Origin: a bacterium
Lineage (GTDB): Bacteria; CAIWAD01
DNA: 24,998 nucleotides
Assembly: GCA_030429345.1 (NCBI GenBank)
Contig: JAUIFJ010000042.1
Location: 1-24,998, forward strand
Direction of reading: 5' to 3'
Made by a program: the position numbers and the translations under genes. Below, one piece after another: positions 16,002-23,756 of this stretch. The notes under the pieces are model-generated. The model ran no database searches, had not been told where the DNA came from, and was given only the letters and a program-made list of their open reading frames with translations. The first letter of the stretch is position 1. Every line of letters starts with the position of its first letter.

Positions 16002-17899
16002 GCCGCATCATCGATCGCATCAACAGCCCCGCCGATCTCAAGCTATTGTCGGACGAGGCGCTGCTGGGCGCCTGCAAGGAACTGCGCGACTACACCGTCG
16101 AGACCATCACCCGCGTCGGCGGACACCTGGGCGCCAGCCTGGGCGTGGTGGAACTGACCGTCGCGCTGCACAAGGTCTACGACAGCCCGCGCGATGTGCT
16201 CTGCTGGGATGTCGGCCACCAGGGCTACATCCACAAGGTGCTCACCGGGCGGCGCGACGAGCTGCCGACCATTCGCCAGTACAAGGGCCTGAGCCCTTTC
16301 CTCAAGCGCAGCGAATCCGAGCACGACCACTTCGGCGCCGGGCACGCCTCGACCTCGATCAGCGCCGCCCTGGGCTTCGCCGAGGCCCGCGACCGCCTGG
16401 GCCAGGACCACAGCGTGATCGCCGTCATCGGCGACGGCAGCATGACCGGCGGTCTGGCCTTCGAGGCGCTGAACAACGCCGGCCATTCCAACCGCGACCT
16501 GACGGTGATCCTGAACGACAACAACATGTCGATCAGTCCCAATGTGGGCGGGCTCAACCGCTACATGACCGAAGCGACGACCAGCCCGCTGCTCAACAAG
16601 CTGCGCGATCAGCTGTGGGACATGCTCGGCAAGCTGCCCAAGGGCGGTGACCGCCTGGCCCGCGAAATGGGCAAGCGTTTCGAGGACAGCATGCGCAACA
16701 TGGTGGTCAGCGGCATGTTCTTCGCCGACATGGGCCTGCGTTATTTCGGTCCTGTCGACGGCCACGACCTGCACGAGCTGATCCACGTGCTCGATCGCAT
16801 GAAGAACATCGCCGGTCCCAAACTGCTGCATGTGATCACGGAAAAGGGCCGCGGCATGCCGGGCAACCGGGAAAACCATCTGAAGCATCACGCGGTCGGC
16901 GGCAAGGTCAAGCCGGCCTTTCCCAAGCACATCGATCGCCCCGAGCGCTCCAAGGCGCCCAACTACAACGACCTGCTGCCCGACCTGCTGGACGCGATGA
17001 TGGAAAAGGACGACAAGCTGGTCGCGGTGACGGCGGCGATGACCGAGGGCACCGGGCTGGCCAGGCTGGAAAAGAAGCGGCCCGAGGCGATCATCGATGT
17101 GGGCATTGCCGAAGGACACGCCGTGACCTTTGCCAGCGGCCTGGCCGCCGGCGGCGCCCGCCCCGTCGTCTGCATCTACTCGACCTTCCTGCAGCGCGCC
17201 GTGGATCACATCGTCCACGACGCCGCCCTGCAGAAGCTGCCCGTCATCTTCACCCTCGACCGCGCCGGCCTGGTCGGTCCCGACGGCCCGACGCATCACG
17301 GCGCCTACGACCTGAGCTATCTCTCGATGATCCCCGGCATGGTCGTCGCCGCCCCGAAGGACGGCAACGAGTTCCGCGACCTGCTGGCGACGGCGCAGGC
17401 GTATACGGACGGCCCCTTCGCCATTCGCTACCCCAAGGACAACAGCTACCGCTTCGACAAGGAGGCCCCGGCGAAGAGCCTGCCCATCGGCAGCTGGGAG
17501 ATCCTGCACGAGGGCAGCGACCTGGTCCTGGTGGCCGTAGGCGCCATGGTCGAGGAGGCGCTGGAGGCCCGCGAACGCCTGCAGGCCGAAGGGCAGAGCG
17601 TCGGCGTGGTCAACGCCCGTTTCGTCAAACCCATGGACGAGGACTGCCTGCGCCGCCTGGCAAAGAGCAAGGCGCGCATCGTGACCCTGGAAGAGAACAG
17701 CGTGCTGAACGGCTTCGGCGCCCAGTGTCGCACACGCCTCGCCGAGCTGGGCTTCCGCGGCGACCTGAAATGCCTGGGCATCCCCGACCGCTACATCGAA
17801 CACGGCGACCGCTGGATCCTGCTGGACCTGGCGGGGCTGACAGCCGAACGCATCCACGCGCAGATCCAGGACTGGATCGGCCAGGGTGTCGACGCCTGA
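15998..17899 (+). CDS. dxs: 1-deoxy-D-xylulose-5-phosphate synthase
   Basis: 633 residues. It condenses pyruvate and glyceraldehyde 3-phosphate to deoxyxylulose 5-phosphate, the first step of the MEP isoprenoid pathway (also feeding thiamine and pyridoxal). Motifs are WDVGHQGYIHK, GAGHASTSISAALG, and the thiamine-diphosphate signature GDGSMTGGLAFEALNNAG (from residue 145) ending at NDNNMSIS. The central domain has GLRYFGPVDGHD and ITEKGRG. The pyrimidine domain reads DVGIAEGHAVTFASGLA, STFLQRAVDHIVHD, and DRAGLVGPDGPTHHGAYDLSY. Its ATG overlaps the upstream radical SAM stop, and the next gene starts 34 bp downstream, so it is inside an operon. Confidence 0.98.
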   Translation: MSRIIDRINSPADLKLLSDEALLGACKELRDYTVETITRVGGHLGASLGVVELTVALHKVYDSPRDVLCWDVGHQGYIHKVLTGRRDELPTIRQYKGLSPFLKRSESEHDHFGAGHASTSISAALGFAEARDRLGQDHSVIAVIGDGSMTGGLAFEALNNAGHSNRDLTVILNDNNMSISPNVGGLNRYMTEATTSPLLNKLRDQLWDMLGKLPKGGDRLAREMGKRFEDSMRNMVVSGMFFADMGLRYFGPVDGHDLHELIHVLDRMKNIAGPKLLHVITEKGRGMPGNRENHLKHHAVGGKVKPAFPKHIDRPERSKAPNYNDLLPDLLDAMMEKDDKLVAVTAAMTEGTGLARLEKKRPEAIIDVGIAEGHAVTFASGLAAGGARPVVCIYSTFLQRAVDHIVHDAALQKLPVIFTLDRAGLVGPDGPTHHGAYDLSYLSMIPGMVVAAPKDGNEFRDLLATAQAYTDGPFAIRYPKDNSYRFDKEAPAKSLPIGSWEILHEGSDLVLVAVGAMVEEALEARERLQAEGQSVGVVNARFVKPMDEDCLRRLAKSKARIVTLEENSVLNGFGAQCRTRLAELGFRGDLKCLGIPDRYIEHGDRWILLDLAGLTAERIHAQIQDWIGQGVDA

Positions 17900-17933
17900 G
17901 AACCCACGAACCGCAAGCAACCCGGGAGACCCC

Positions 17934-19436
17934 GTGATCCAATGCCAGCTCAAGACAGGCGCCCTCAGCGGACTGGGCGCCGAGCTCTATGTCCTGCCGC
18001 TTTTCAGCGGCCAGTCCCTGACCCCCGAGGAACAGCAGGCCCTGGCCTCCTTCGGCCTTGCCGAGCGCCTCAAGGACGGTGATTTCAAGGCCGGCGCCGG
18101 CGAGCAGCTGCTGCTCTTCGCCTCCGGAGTGAAAGGGCCCCGGCGGCTGCTGCTGCTCGGCCTGGGAGAGGTCGAGCGCTTCACGGCCCAGGTCTGGCGC
18201 GAGCTCGCCGGCGACCTGGGCATCTGGCTCAAGGGGCAGTCCTTCCGCGAGGTCGTCTGCGAACTGCCGGTGCTCGACGAGGGGCCGGAAGCCGCGATCC
18301 TTGCCGAGGCGCTGGGAAAGGGCATCGGCCTGGGGACCTGGATCTTCGACAAGTACCTGGCCAGCCGCCAGAAGCTGGCCCTGAAGAGGGTCGGGCTGCG
18401 CCTGGGCGGCGCGCGTGATGCAAAAGCGCTGGCGGGCCTGAAGCGCGGCCTGCTGATCTCCACGGGAGCGAACACGGCCCGCGAACTGGCCATGGAGCCG
18501 GCCAACACGGCGACCCCGAGCTGGCTCGCCTCCCGCGCCCGCGCCCTGGCCAAGGCATGCCCGCGCATGAAGGCCACCGTATACAAGGACGCCGATCTCA
18601 AGCGCCTGGGCATGGGCGGCATTCTCTGTGTCGGCCAGGGCAGCCGCGAAGCCAGCGCGCTGATGGCGCTTTCCTGGAGCTGCGGCAGGAAGAACGCGCC
18701 CACGGTGGCCCTGGTGGGCAAGGGCGTCAGTTTCGACACGGGGGGCATCAGCATCAAGCCCGCCGCCGGCATGGAGAACATGAAATTCGACATGGGCGGC
18801 GCCGCCGCCGTGCTCGGCCTGATGAGCATCGTCGACGAACTGAAGCCGAAGGTCAATGTGATCGGCGTCGTCGCCTCGGCGGAGAACATGCCCGACGGCG
18901 CGGCGGTCAAGCCCGGAGACATCATTCGCGCCTTCAACGGCAAGACCATCGAGGTGATCAACACGGACGCAGAGGGACGCCTGCTGCTGATCGACGCCGT
19001 CTCCTGGGTCGAGAAGACGCACAAGCCCGACGCGATCCTCGACATCGCGACCCTGACCGGAGGAGCGCTGGTCTCGCTGGGCCAGGAGATGAGCATCGTG
19101 ATCGGCAACGACCCCGGCCTGCAGGACGCGGTCATCGAGGCCGGCAGCACTTCCGGCGACCTCTGCTGGCCGCTGCCCCTGACCGAGAACTACGCCCGCG
19201 TGATGAAGTCGAAGATCGCCGACCTGCGCAACCATCCCAATTCGCGCTACGGCCAGTCGATCACCGCGGCGGCCTTCGTGCGCGAAGGCCTGATGCAGGA
19301 CACGGCCTGGGCCCACCTGGACGTGGCCGGCACCGCCAGCCGCGACAGCAAGCGGGAAGGCTGCCTGCCCGGCGCGACCGGTGTGGGAGTGCATTTGTTC
19401 GCGGACCTGCTGAAGGCCTACGGCGAAGGTGCCTGA
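17934..19436 (+). CDS. pepA: Leucyl aminopeptidase, M17 (cytosol aminopeptidase) family
   Basis: 500 residues from a GTG at 17934, chosen because GGGAG lies just upstream; a GTG at 17886 inside dxs is also in frame. The C-terminal catalytic domain has all M17 metal ligands: Lys263 and Asp268 in VGKGVSFDTGG, Asp345 and Glu347 in NTDAEGRL, and the intervening Asp in KFDMGG. Spacing equals that of E. coli PepA (K270, D275, D352, E354). TLTGGALVSLG and the C-terminal AHLDVAGTA segment are also present. The N-terminal domain is the usual variable macrodomain-like part. It removes N-terminal residues from peptides in the cytoplasm with two metal ions. Some PepA proteins also bind DNA; nothing here shows that. 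It overlaps the next gene by 8 bases. Confidence 0.95.
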   Translation: MIQCQLKTGALSGLGAELYVLPLFSGQSLTPEEQQALASFGLAERLKDGDFKAGAGEQLLLFASGVKGPRRLLLLGLGEVERFTAQVWRELAGDLGIWLKGQSFREVVCELPVLDEGPEAAILAEALGKGIGLGTWIFDKYLASRQKLALKRVGLRLGGARDAKALAGLKRGLLISTGANTARELAMEPANTATPSWLASRARALAKACPRMKATVYKDADLKRLGMGGILCVGQGSREASALMALSWSCGRKNAPTVALVGKGVSFDTGGISIKPAAGMENMKFDMGGAAAVLGLMSIVDELKPKVNVIGVVASAENMPDGAAVKPGDIIRAFNGKTIEVINTDAEGRLLLIDAVSWVEKTHKPDAILDIATLTGGALVSLGQEMSIVIGNDPGLQDAVIEAGSTSGDLCWPLPLTENYARVMKSKIADLRNHPNSRYGQSITAAAFVREGLMQDTAWAHLDVAGTASRDSKREGCLPGATGVGVHLFADLLKAYGEGA

Positions 19437-20280
19437 AAGCCTCGACCTGCACACGCACTCGCTGCATTCCGACGGACGGCTATCGACGCACGCCCTCGCC
19501 GACCGGCTGGCCTCGCGGCGCGTCTCCCTGGCGGCGCTCAGCGATCACGACACCCTCGACGGCACGGCCCCTTTTCGCCGGGCCTGCCGGCGCCTGGGAG
19601 TGGCCACGGTGCCGGCCGTCGAGATCTCCAGCCTCTGGCAGATCGGGGGCCGCGAAAAGGAGCTGCACCTGTTGGCCTACGACCTGCCGGAGAAGCATCC
19701 GGACATCGAGTCCTTCCTGGCCGGCATCCGGCGCGAACGGCGTATACGCTTCCTGAAGATGCACGAGAAGCTCCTGGCCGGCGGAGTCCGCCTGCCGGAG
19801 GAAGAAGTCCTGGCGGCAGCGGATCGCGGCAACCCGGGCCGGCCCCACCTGGCGGAGCTGCTGATCCGCCATGGCCAGGTGCGGGACATCGAGCAGGCCT
19901 TCGGCCGCTGGCTGGGGGACGAAGGCGCCGCCTGGATGCCCAAGGTGGCACCCCCGGGAGAAGAGGTGATCCGTCGCGTCCGCGAATGGGGCGGAGTGCT
20001 GGTGCTGGCGCACCCGGGCAAGAGCCTGGCCCCCGCTCAGTGGCAGCTGCCGATCGAGGCCGGCATCGACGGACTGGAATGTATACACCCGTCCCACGGC
20101 AGCGCGGCGCGGCGCGAGCTGCTGGCGCTCTGTCGCAGGAACGGCCTGTCGGCGACGGGCGGCAGCGATTATCATGGCATTCCCGAAAAGGGGGCCTACC
20201 GGGAGCCTGGCTGGGAGCTGTCCCGGGTCGGCGGCCCCCTGGAGGAGCGGCTGCGCCAGCGCCTGAAAATGGCCGGCTAG
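19429..20280 (+). CDS. PHP-domain phosphoesterase (TrpH/YciV, RNase AM-like)
   Basis: 283 residues from a GTG at 19429 that overlaps the pepA stop by 8 bases. PHP metal motifs are complete: DLHTHSLHSDG at the extreme N-terminus, LSDHDT, VEIS, HPGK, and GSDYHG near the end. The extreme N-terminal position of DLHTH supports this start. Relatives in enteric bacteria (YciV/RNase AM) hydrolyse short oligonucleotides and 5' ends of RNA or 3',5'-nucleotide bisphosphates; others are less defined. The middle (about 85-190) is the inserted helical domain typical of this group. It lies directly upstream of rny, which agrees with a nucleic-acid role but does not prove it. Confidence 0.88.
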   Translation: MPESLDLHTHSLHSDGRLSTHALADRLASRRVSLAALSDHDTLDGTAPFRRACRRLGVATVPAVEISSLWQIGGREKELHLLAYDLPEKHPDIESFLAGIRRERRIRFLKMHEKLLAGGVRLPEEEVLAAADRGNPGRPHLAELLIRHGQVRDIEQAFGRWLGDEGAAWMPKVAPPGEEVIRRVREWGGVLVLAHPGKSLAPAQWQLPIEAGIDGLECIHPSHGSAARRELLALCRRNGLSATGGSDYHGIPEKGAYREPGWELSRVGGPLEERLRQRLKMAG

Positions 20281-20341
20281 CGCGGATCGCGCACCCCGCG
20301 ACCGACGAAGGTCGGCGGTAGCAAACAAGGAAACACGACAC

Positions 20342-21886
20342 ATGGATCAGACAGTCTGGATCGGAGCGGGAGCAGGGCTGATCGCCGGCGCGGTCGCCGT
20401 GCTGCTGGTGGTGCTGGTGACCAACCGCCAGCGCAAGAACGCCGGGCGCGACCTGCTCGACCTGGCGCGCAAGGAGGCTGATCGCCTCAAGAAGAGCGCC
20501 ATCAACGAAGGCCGCGAGGAATGGGCCCAGCAGGAGAAGAAGCGCAAGGAGGCCCTGAAGAGCCGCGAGCGCAAGCTGACCCAGAAGGAACGGCAGCTGA
20601 AGAGCCGTGAGACAGAGATCCGCGCCCAGGGCAAGGCGGCCCAGGAGACGGAGATGCAGCTCAAGCTCAAGGAGAAGCTGCTGGATCACAAGGAAGAGGA
20701 GCAGGCGACCCTGAAGAAGGAGCTCAAGGAGCTCGTCGAGCAGGAGCGAGCCCGCATCGAGAGCCTGGCCTCGCTGAGCATGGAGGAGGCCCGCCAGCGC
20801 CTGATGGACATGGCCCGTGAGACCTACGAGAGCGAGGCCGCCACCATTGCCGCCGAGATCAAGGGCAATGCCCGCGAGAACGCCGGCCGCCTGGCGCGCG
20901 AGATCATCACCACCGCCGTCGAGAAGCACGCCGCGGAAACGGCCAGCGAGACGACGATCAAGGAAGTGGCGATTCCCAACAACCGCATCAAGGGCATGGT
21001 GATCGGCCGCGAGGGCCGCAACATCAAGTGCTTCGAGGCGGTCAGCGGCTGCAAGATGATCGTCGACGAGACCCCGGACACGATTCTCATTTCGAGCTTC
21101 GATCCCGTGAGACGCGAAGTGGCCCGCGTGGCCCTCGAGTCCTTGATCCGCAGCCGCAACTTCAGCCCGCGCACGGTGCAGGAGGCCATGAAGAAGGCCG
21201 CCAACAAGGTCGAGAACCAGATGCGCGAGGCGGCGACCCGCGTGCTCAAGGACCTGAAGCTCAAGGTGCATCCGACCCTGCTCAGCATGCTGGGCCGGCT
21301 GAAGTACCGCACGAGCTACGGGCAGAATGTGCTGGATCACAGCGCCGAGGTGGCGAAGATCGCCGGCGGCCTGGCCGCCGAGCTGGGCATGGACGTGATG
21401 CTGGCCCGCCGCGCCGGGCTGCTGCACGACATCGGCAAGGCCGATTCCAACGGCAGCGAGAAGAGCCACGTGACCCTGGGCGTCGAGGTCTGCCGCCGTG
21501 TGCGCGAGCATCCGGTGGTGATCAACGCCGTGATGGCGCATCACCAGGAGGCCCCGCCCATCGACCCGATCAGCGAGCTGGTGACGGCGGCGGACATCCT
21601 TTCCAGCGCGCGTCCCGGCAGCCGCCGCGACAGCGTCGACAGCTACACCAAGCGCGTCGAGACCCTGGAAGGAATTGCCGACAGCTTCCCCGGCGTCAAC
21701 CGCGTCTACGCGCTCTACGCCGGCCGCGAGATCCGCGTCATCGTCGAAGGCGACAAGGTGGACGACGGCCGCGCCGAGAAGCTCTCCAGCGACATTGCCA
21801 CCAAGATCAGCGAGGAAATGGAATTCCCGGGCGCGATCAAGGTCGTCGTGATCCGCGAAGCGCGCGGCGTGGCGATGGCCTCCTAA
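20342..21886 (+). CDS. rny: Ribonuclease Y
   Basis: 514 residues, the usual length for RNase Y, starting at ATG 20342 with AAGGAA upstream. Domain order is an N-terminal membrane anchor (about 5-27), a long Lys/Glu/Arg coiled coil (about 35-190), a KH RNA-binding domain with MVIGREGRNIK (about 218-230), and an HD domain with His362-Asp363 in LLHDIGKAD plus MAHHQEAPP. A conserved C-terminal domain (GVNRVYALYAGREIRV) follows. It is a membrane-tethered endoribonuclease that starts mRNA decay in bacteria lacking RNase E. The gene starts 61 bp after the PHP gene and is probably the last in the operon. Three of the window's CGTGAGAC octamers lie inside it. Confidence 0.97.
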   Translation: MDQTVWIGAGAGLIAGAVAVLLVVLVTNRQRKNAGRDLLDLARKEADRLKKSAINEGREEWAQQEKKRKEALKSRERKLTQKERQLKSRETEIRAQGKAAQETEMQLKLKEKLLDHKEEEQATLKKELKELVEQERARIESLASLSMEEARQRLMDMARETYESEAATIAAEIKGNARENAGRLAREIITTAVEKHAAETASETTIKEVAIPNNRIKGMVIGREGRNIKCFEAVSGCKMIVDETPDTILISSFDPVRREVARVALESLIRSRNFSPRTVQEAMKKAANKVENQMREAATRVLKDLKLKVHPTLLSMLGRLKYRTSYGQNVLDHSAEVAKIAGGLAAELGMDVMLARRAGLLHDIGKADSNGSEKSHVTLGVEVCRRVREHPVVINAVMAHHQEAPPIDPISELVTAADILSSARPGSRRDSVDSYTKRVETLEGIADSFPGVNRVYALYAGREIRVIVEGDKVDDGRAEKLSSDIATKISEEMEFPGAIKVVVIREARGVAMAS

Positions 21887-22204
21887 GAGCTCGCACGGAG
21901 GGCACGGAGAAGAGAATAGCGGATTAACGATTCCGTCGCCCCCGCGCAGGCGGGGGCCCATCCAGGAACCCGAAGGGCTACGCCATCACCCCGGGCAAGC
22001 GGGAATCCCGTCGCGTACCGGGAGAGCCGCCCCGCGCGCGAGCACATGGCATCTGCAAGGGTCTAAGCACGAATCTGACCCAGGTCAAGTCCGGACCAGC
22101 CGCGGCTTGGCAAGTTGACCGACTAAGCGGGTTGCGCCCGTGATGCAGCGCTTCCCGAAGGCTTCGACGCGATTCATTCATACCTGACAATACGGAGTCC
22201 CAGC
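21887..22204. repeat. Repeat-rich intergenic region upstream of mdh
   Basis: These 318 bp contain no gene. At 21890-21912 is a fragment of a 'CACGGAGGGCACGGAG' repeat, related in style to the inverted repeat at 13159. At 21938-21957 a perfect hairpin GCCCCCGC-GCAG-GCGGGGGC is followed by CCATCCAGG. At 21984-22010 is a degenerate second unit (CCCG-GGCAAG-CGGG with GAATCC). These 'CCCCGCG..GCGGGG-atcc' units are a widespread dispersed repeat in environmental genomes and give the familiar spurious ORF 'MGPRLRGGDG'. The remaining ~190 bp before mdh must hold its promoter; I could not identify one convincingly. CGGAG at 22194-22198 is the mdh ribosome site. Confidence 0.7.
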
Positions 22205-23146
22205 ATGAGCAAGATCACCGTCATCGGCGCCGGCAACGTGGGCGCCACAGCGGCCCAGCGCGCCGCGGAGAAGGAACTGGCCGAGCAGGTCGTCCTGGTC
22301 GACATTCTCGAAGGCATTCCCCAGGGCAAGGCCCTCGACATGTGGGAAACCGCTCCCATCGAGCTCTACGACAGCCGCGTCATCGGCGCCAACAGCTACG
22401 AAGAGACCGCGGGCAGCGATGTGATCATCATGACCGCCGGCCTTGCGCGCAAGCCGGGCATGAGCCGCGATGACCTGCTGAAGAAGAACACGGAAATCGT
22501 CCACAACTGCATCAGCGCCGCGGCGAAGCAGAGCCCGAACGCGGTGATCATCGTCGTCAGCAATCCGCTGGACGCCATGACCTACGTGGCGCTGAAGGCC
22601 AGCGGCTTCCCCACCGAGCGCGTCTTCGGCATGGCAGGCGTGCTCGACACGGCGCGCTATCGCAGCTTCATTGCCGAAGCGCTGAATGTCAGTGTGCGCG
22701 ATGTGGCCGCCCTGGTGCTCGGCGGACACGGCGACACCATGGTCCCGCTGCCGCGTTACACGATGGTCGGCGGCATCCCCCTGCCGCAGCTGATGCCCGC
22801 CGAGCAGATCGAGGCCATCGTCGACCGCACCCGCAAGGGCGGAGCGGAGATCGTCGGCCTGCTGAAGACCGGCAGCGCCTACTACGCCCCCAGCGCCGCC
22901 GCCGTCGAGATGGCCGCCAGCGTGATGCGCAACCAGAAGCGCGTCCTCCCCTGCGCCGCATGGCTGACGGGCGAGTACGGCCTGAAGGACCTCTACATGG
23001 GCGTCCCGCTGAAGATCGGCAAGGGCGGAGCCGAGCAGGTGCTCGAGCTGGAGCTGAACGCGGAAGAGCAGAAGCTTTTCGACGGCAGCGTCGCGGCGGT
23101 GCGGAAGAACATCGGCGAGGTCGAGGCGATTTTGAACGCGATGTAA
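22205..23146 (+). CDS. mdh: Malate dehydrogenase, lactate-dehydrogenase-like type
   Basis: 313 residues. It interconverts malate and oxaloacetate in the TCA cycle. The Rossmann motif is GAGNVGAT (Gly8, Gly10, Gly13). Asp33 at the end of the second strand indicates NAD rather than NADP. Substrate residues are Arg82 and Arg88 in LARKPGMSR; the Arg82 position marks malate over lactate specificity. Also present are Asn120 (VSNPLD), Arg151, and the catalytic Asp148-His175 pair (GVLDTARYR and [10 protein letters not shown]). Length and pattern match the tetrameric MDH group common in the FCB and Chloroflexi lineages. It stands alone with its own terminator. Its last 23 codons and terminator are duplicated downstream at 23349-23478. 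Confidence 0.97.
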   Translation: MSKITVIGAGNVGATAAQRAAEKELAEQVVLVDILEGIPQGKALDMWETAPIELYDSRVIGANSYEETAGSDVIIMTAGLARKPGMSRDDLLKKNTEIVHNCISAAAKQSPNAVIIVVSNPLDAMTYVALKASGFPTERVFGMAGVLDTARYRSFIAEALNVSVRDVAALVLGGHGDTMVPLPRYTMVGGIPLPQLMPAEQIEAIVDRTRKGGAEIVGLLKTGSAYYAPSAAAVEMAASVMRNQKRVLPCAAWLTGEYGLKDLYMGVPLKIGKGGAEQVLELELNAEEQKLFDGSVAAVRKNIGEVEAILNAM

Positions 23147-23172
23147 ACTTCCGCCAGATTGTAGACTTTTGG

Positions 23173-23200
23173 AAGGGCCGTCCGTTGGGACGGCCCTTTT
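23173..23200 (+). terminator. Rho-independent terminator of mdh
   Basis: Perfect 11-bp stem AAGGGCCGTCC / GGACGGCCCTT with a GTTG loop, ending in TTTT. A related hairpin follows the duplicated mdh tail at 23449-23477. Confidence 0.92.
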
Positions 23201-23269
23201 GCATTGATGGAAGGTGTCCTATTGGCGAGGATGTCTTCGCAAGTCACTGTCACTGCAGGATTACCACCC

Positions 23270-23291
23270 TTTACTCAATGCATTGAGTAAA
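23270..23291. repeat. 22-bp perfect palindrome
   Basis: TTTACTCAATG at 23270-23280 is followed without spacer by its exact reverse complement CATTGAGTAAA. It is A+T-rich and lies in the stretch between the two copies of the mdh 3' end. It could be a dimeric-protein operator or a recombination site; nothing decides this. Confidence 0.75.
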
Positions 23292-23348
23292 ACTACTCAC
23301 GATAAAGGCTGCGCCTACCCCAGTTCTGGCGAAACGTGGAGAAGCCCT

Positions 23349-23422
23349 AGCTCTTCGACGGCAGCGTGGCCGCGGTGCGCAAGAACATCGGCGAGGTCGA
23401 GGCGATTTTGAACGCGATGTAG
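23349..23422 (+). pseudogene. Relic of a second mdh: duplicated 3' end only
   Basis: Codons 23351-23422 encode the identical 23 C-terminal residues of mdh ([12 protein letters not shown] ... ILNAM) followed by TAG instead of TAA. Four codons differ from mdh and all four changes are synonymous. A 41-bp core (23381-23421) is identical to 23105-23145. Similarity continues through the untranslated region and terminator to about 23478, giving about 130 bp in all. The upstream coding part is absent: before 23349 the sequence is unrelated. It is the tail of a lost paralogue, or the far junction of an element inserted in the mdh 3' end. Confidence 0.85.
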
Positions 23423-23448
23423 ACATCCGCCAGACTGTAGACAATGGG

Positions 23449-23477
23449 AGGGCCGCCCTGGTTGGTGCGGCCCTTTT
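23449..23477 (+). terminator. Terminator hairpin after the mdh relic
   Basis: AGGGCCGC at 23449-23456 pairs with GCGGCCCT at 23467-23474. The loop holds a further CC/GG pair, and TTTT ends at 23477. It is homologous in position and sequence to the mdh terminator. Confidence 0.85.
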
Positions 23478-23756
23478 GTACTCCCACATTTGAACGGATA
23501 ATGGAATCTTCTGAACCTGGTGCGCGAACCAGCTGTGTAGCCACCGTCAGGGTGAGTGGCTTGTTGTGTCGGGATCTGCGGATTTTCCTGGTCCACAGTG
23601 CCGGGACTTCTGGTGATACATTCGCGGCAGGATCAACTGGACGTGCAGTGGGGCGAAGGGCAGATCTCCTGGATCAGAATTCGAGGAAGACTGGGCTGGA
23701 TCGCTCCACCGGCGTGTTCGAAGGCGACTGTTGCACCGACAAGAGGCAGGAGAGTC

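Noticed and set aside
21938-21957. GCCCCCGC hairpin as terminator of rny
   Set aside because: No T tract follows, and the flanks match a dispersed repeat; it may still slow polymerase but cannot be called a terminator.
22100-22204. mdh promoter (TTGACC at about 22117, GACAAT at about 22188)
   Set aside because: The two elements are far too distant, and no other pair with 16-18 bp spacing was convincing.
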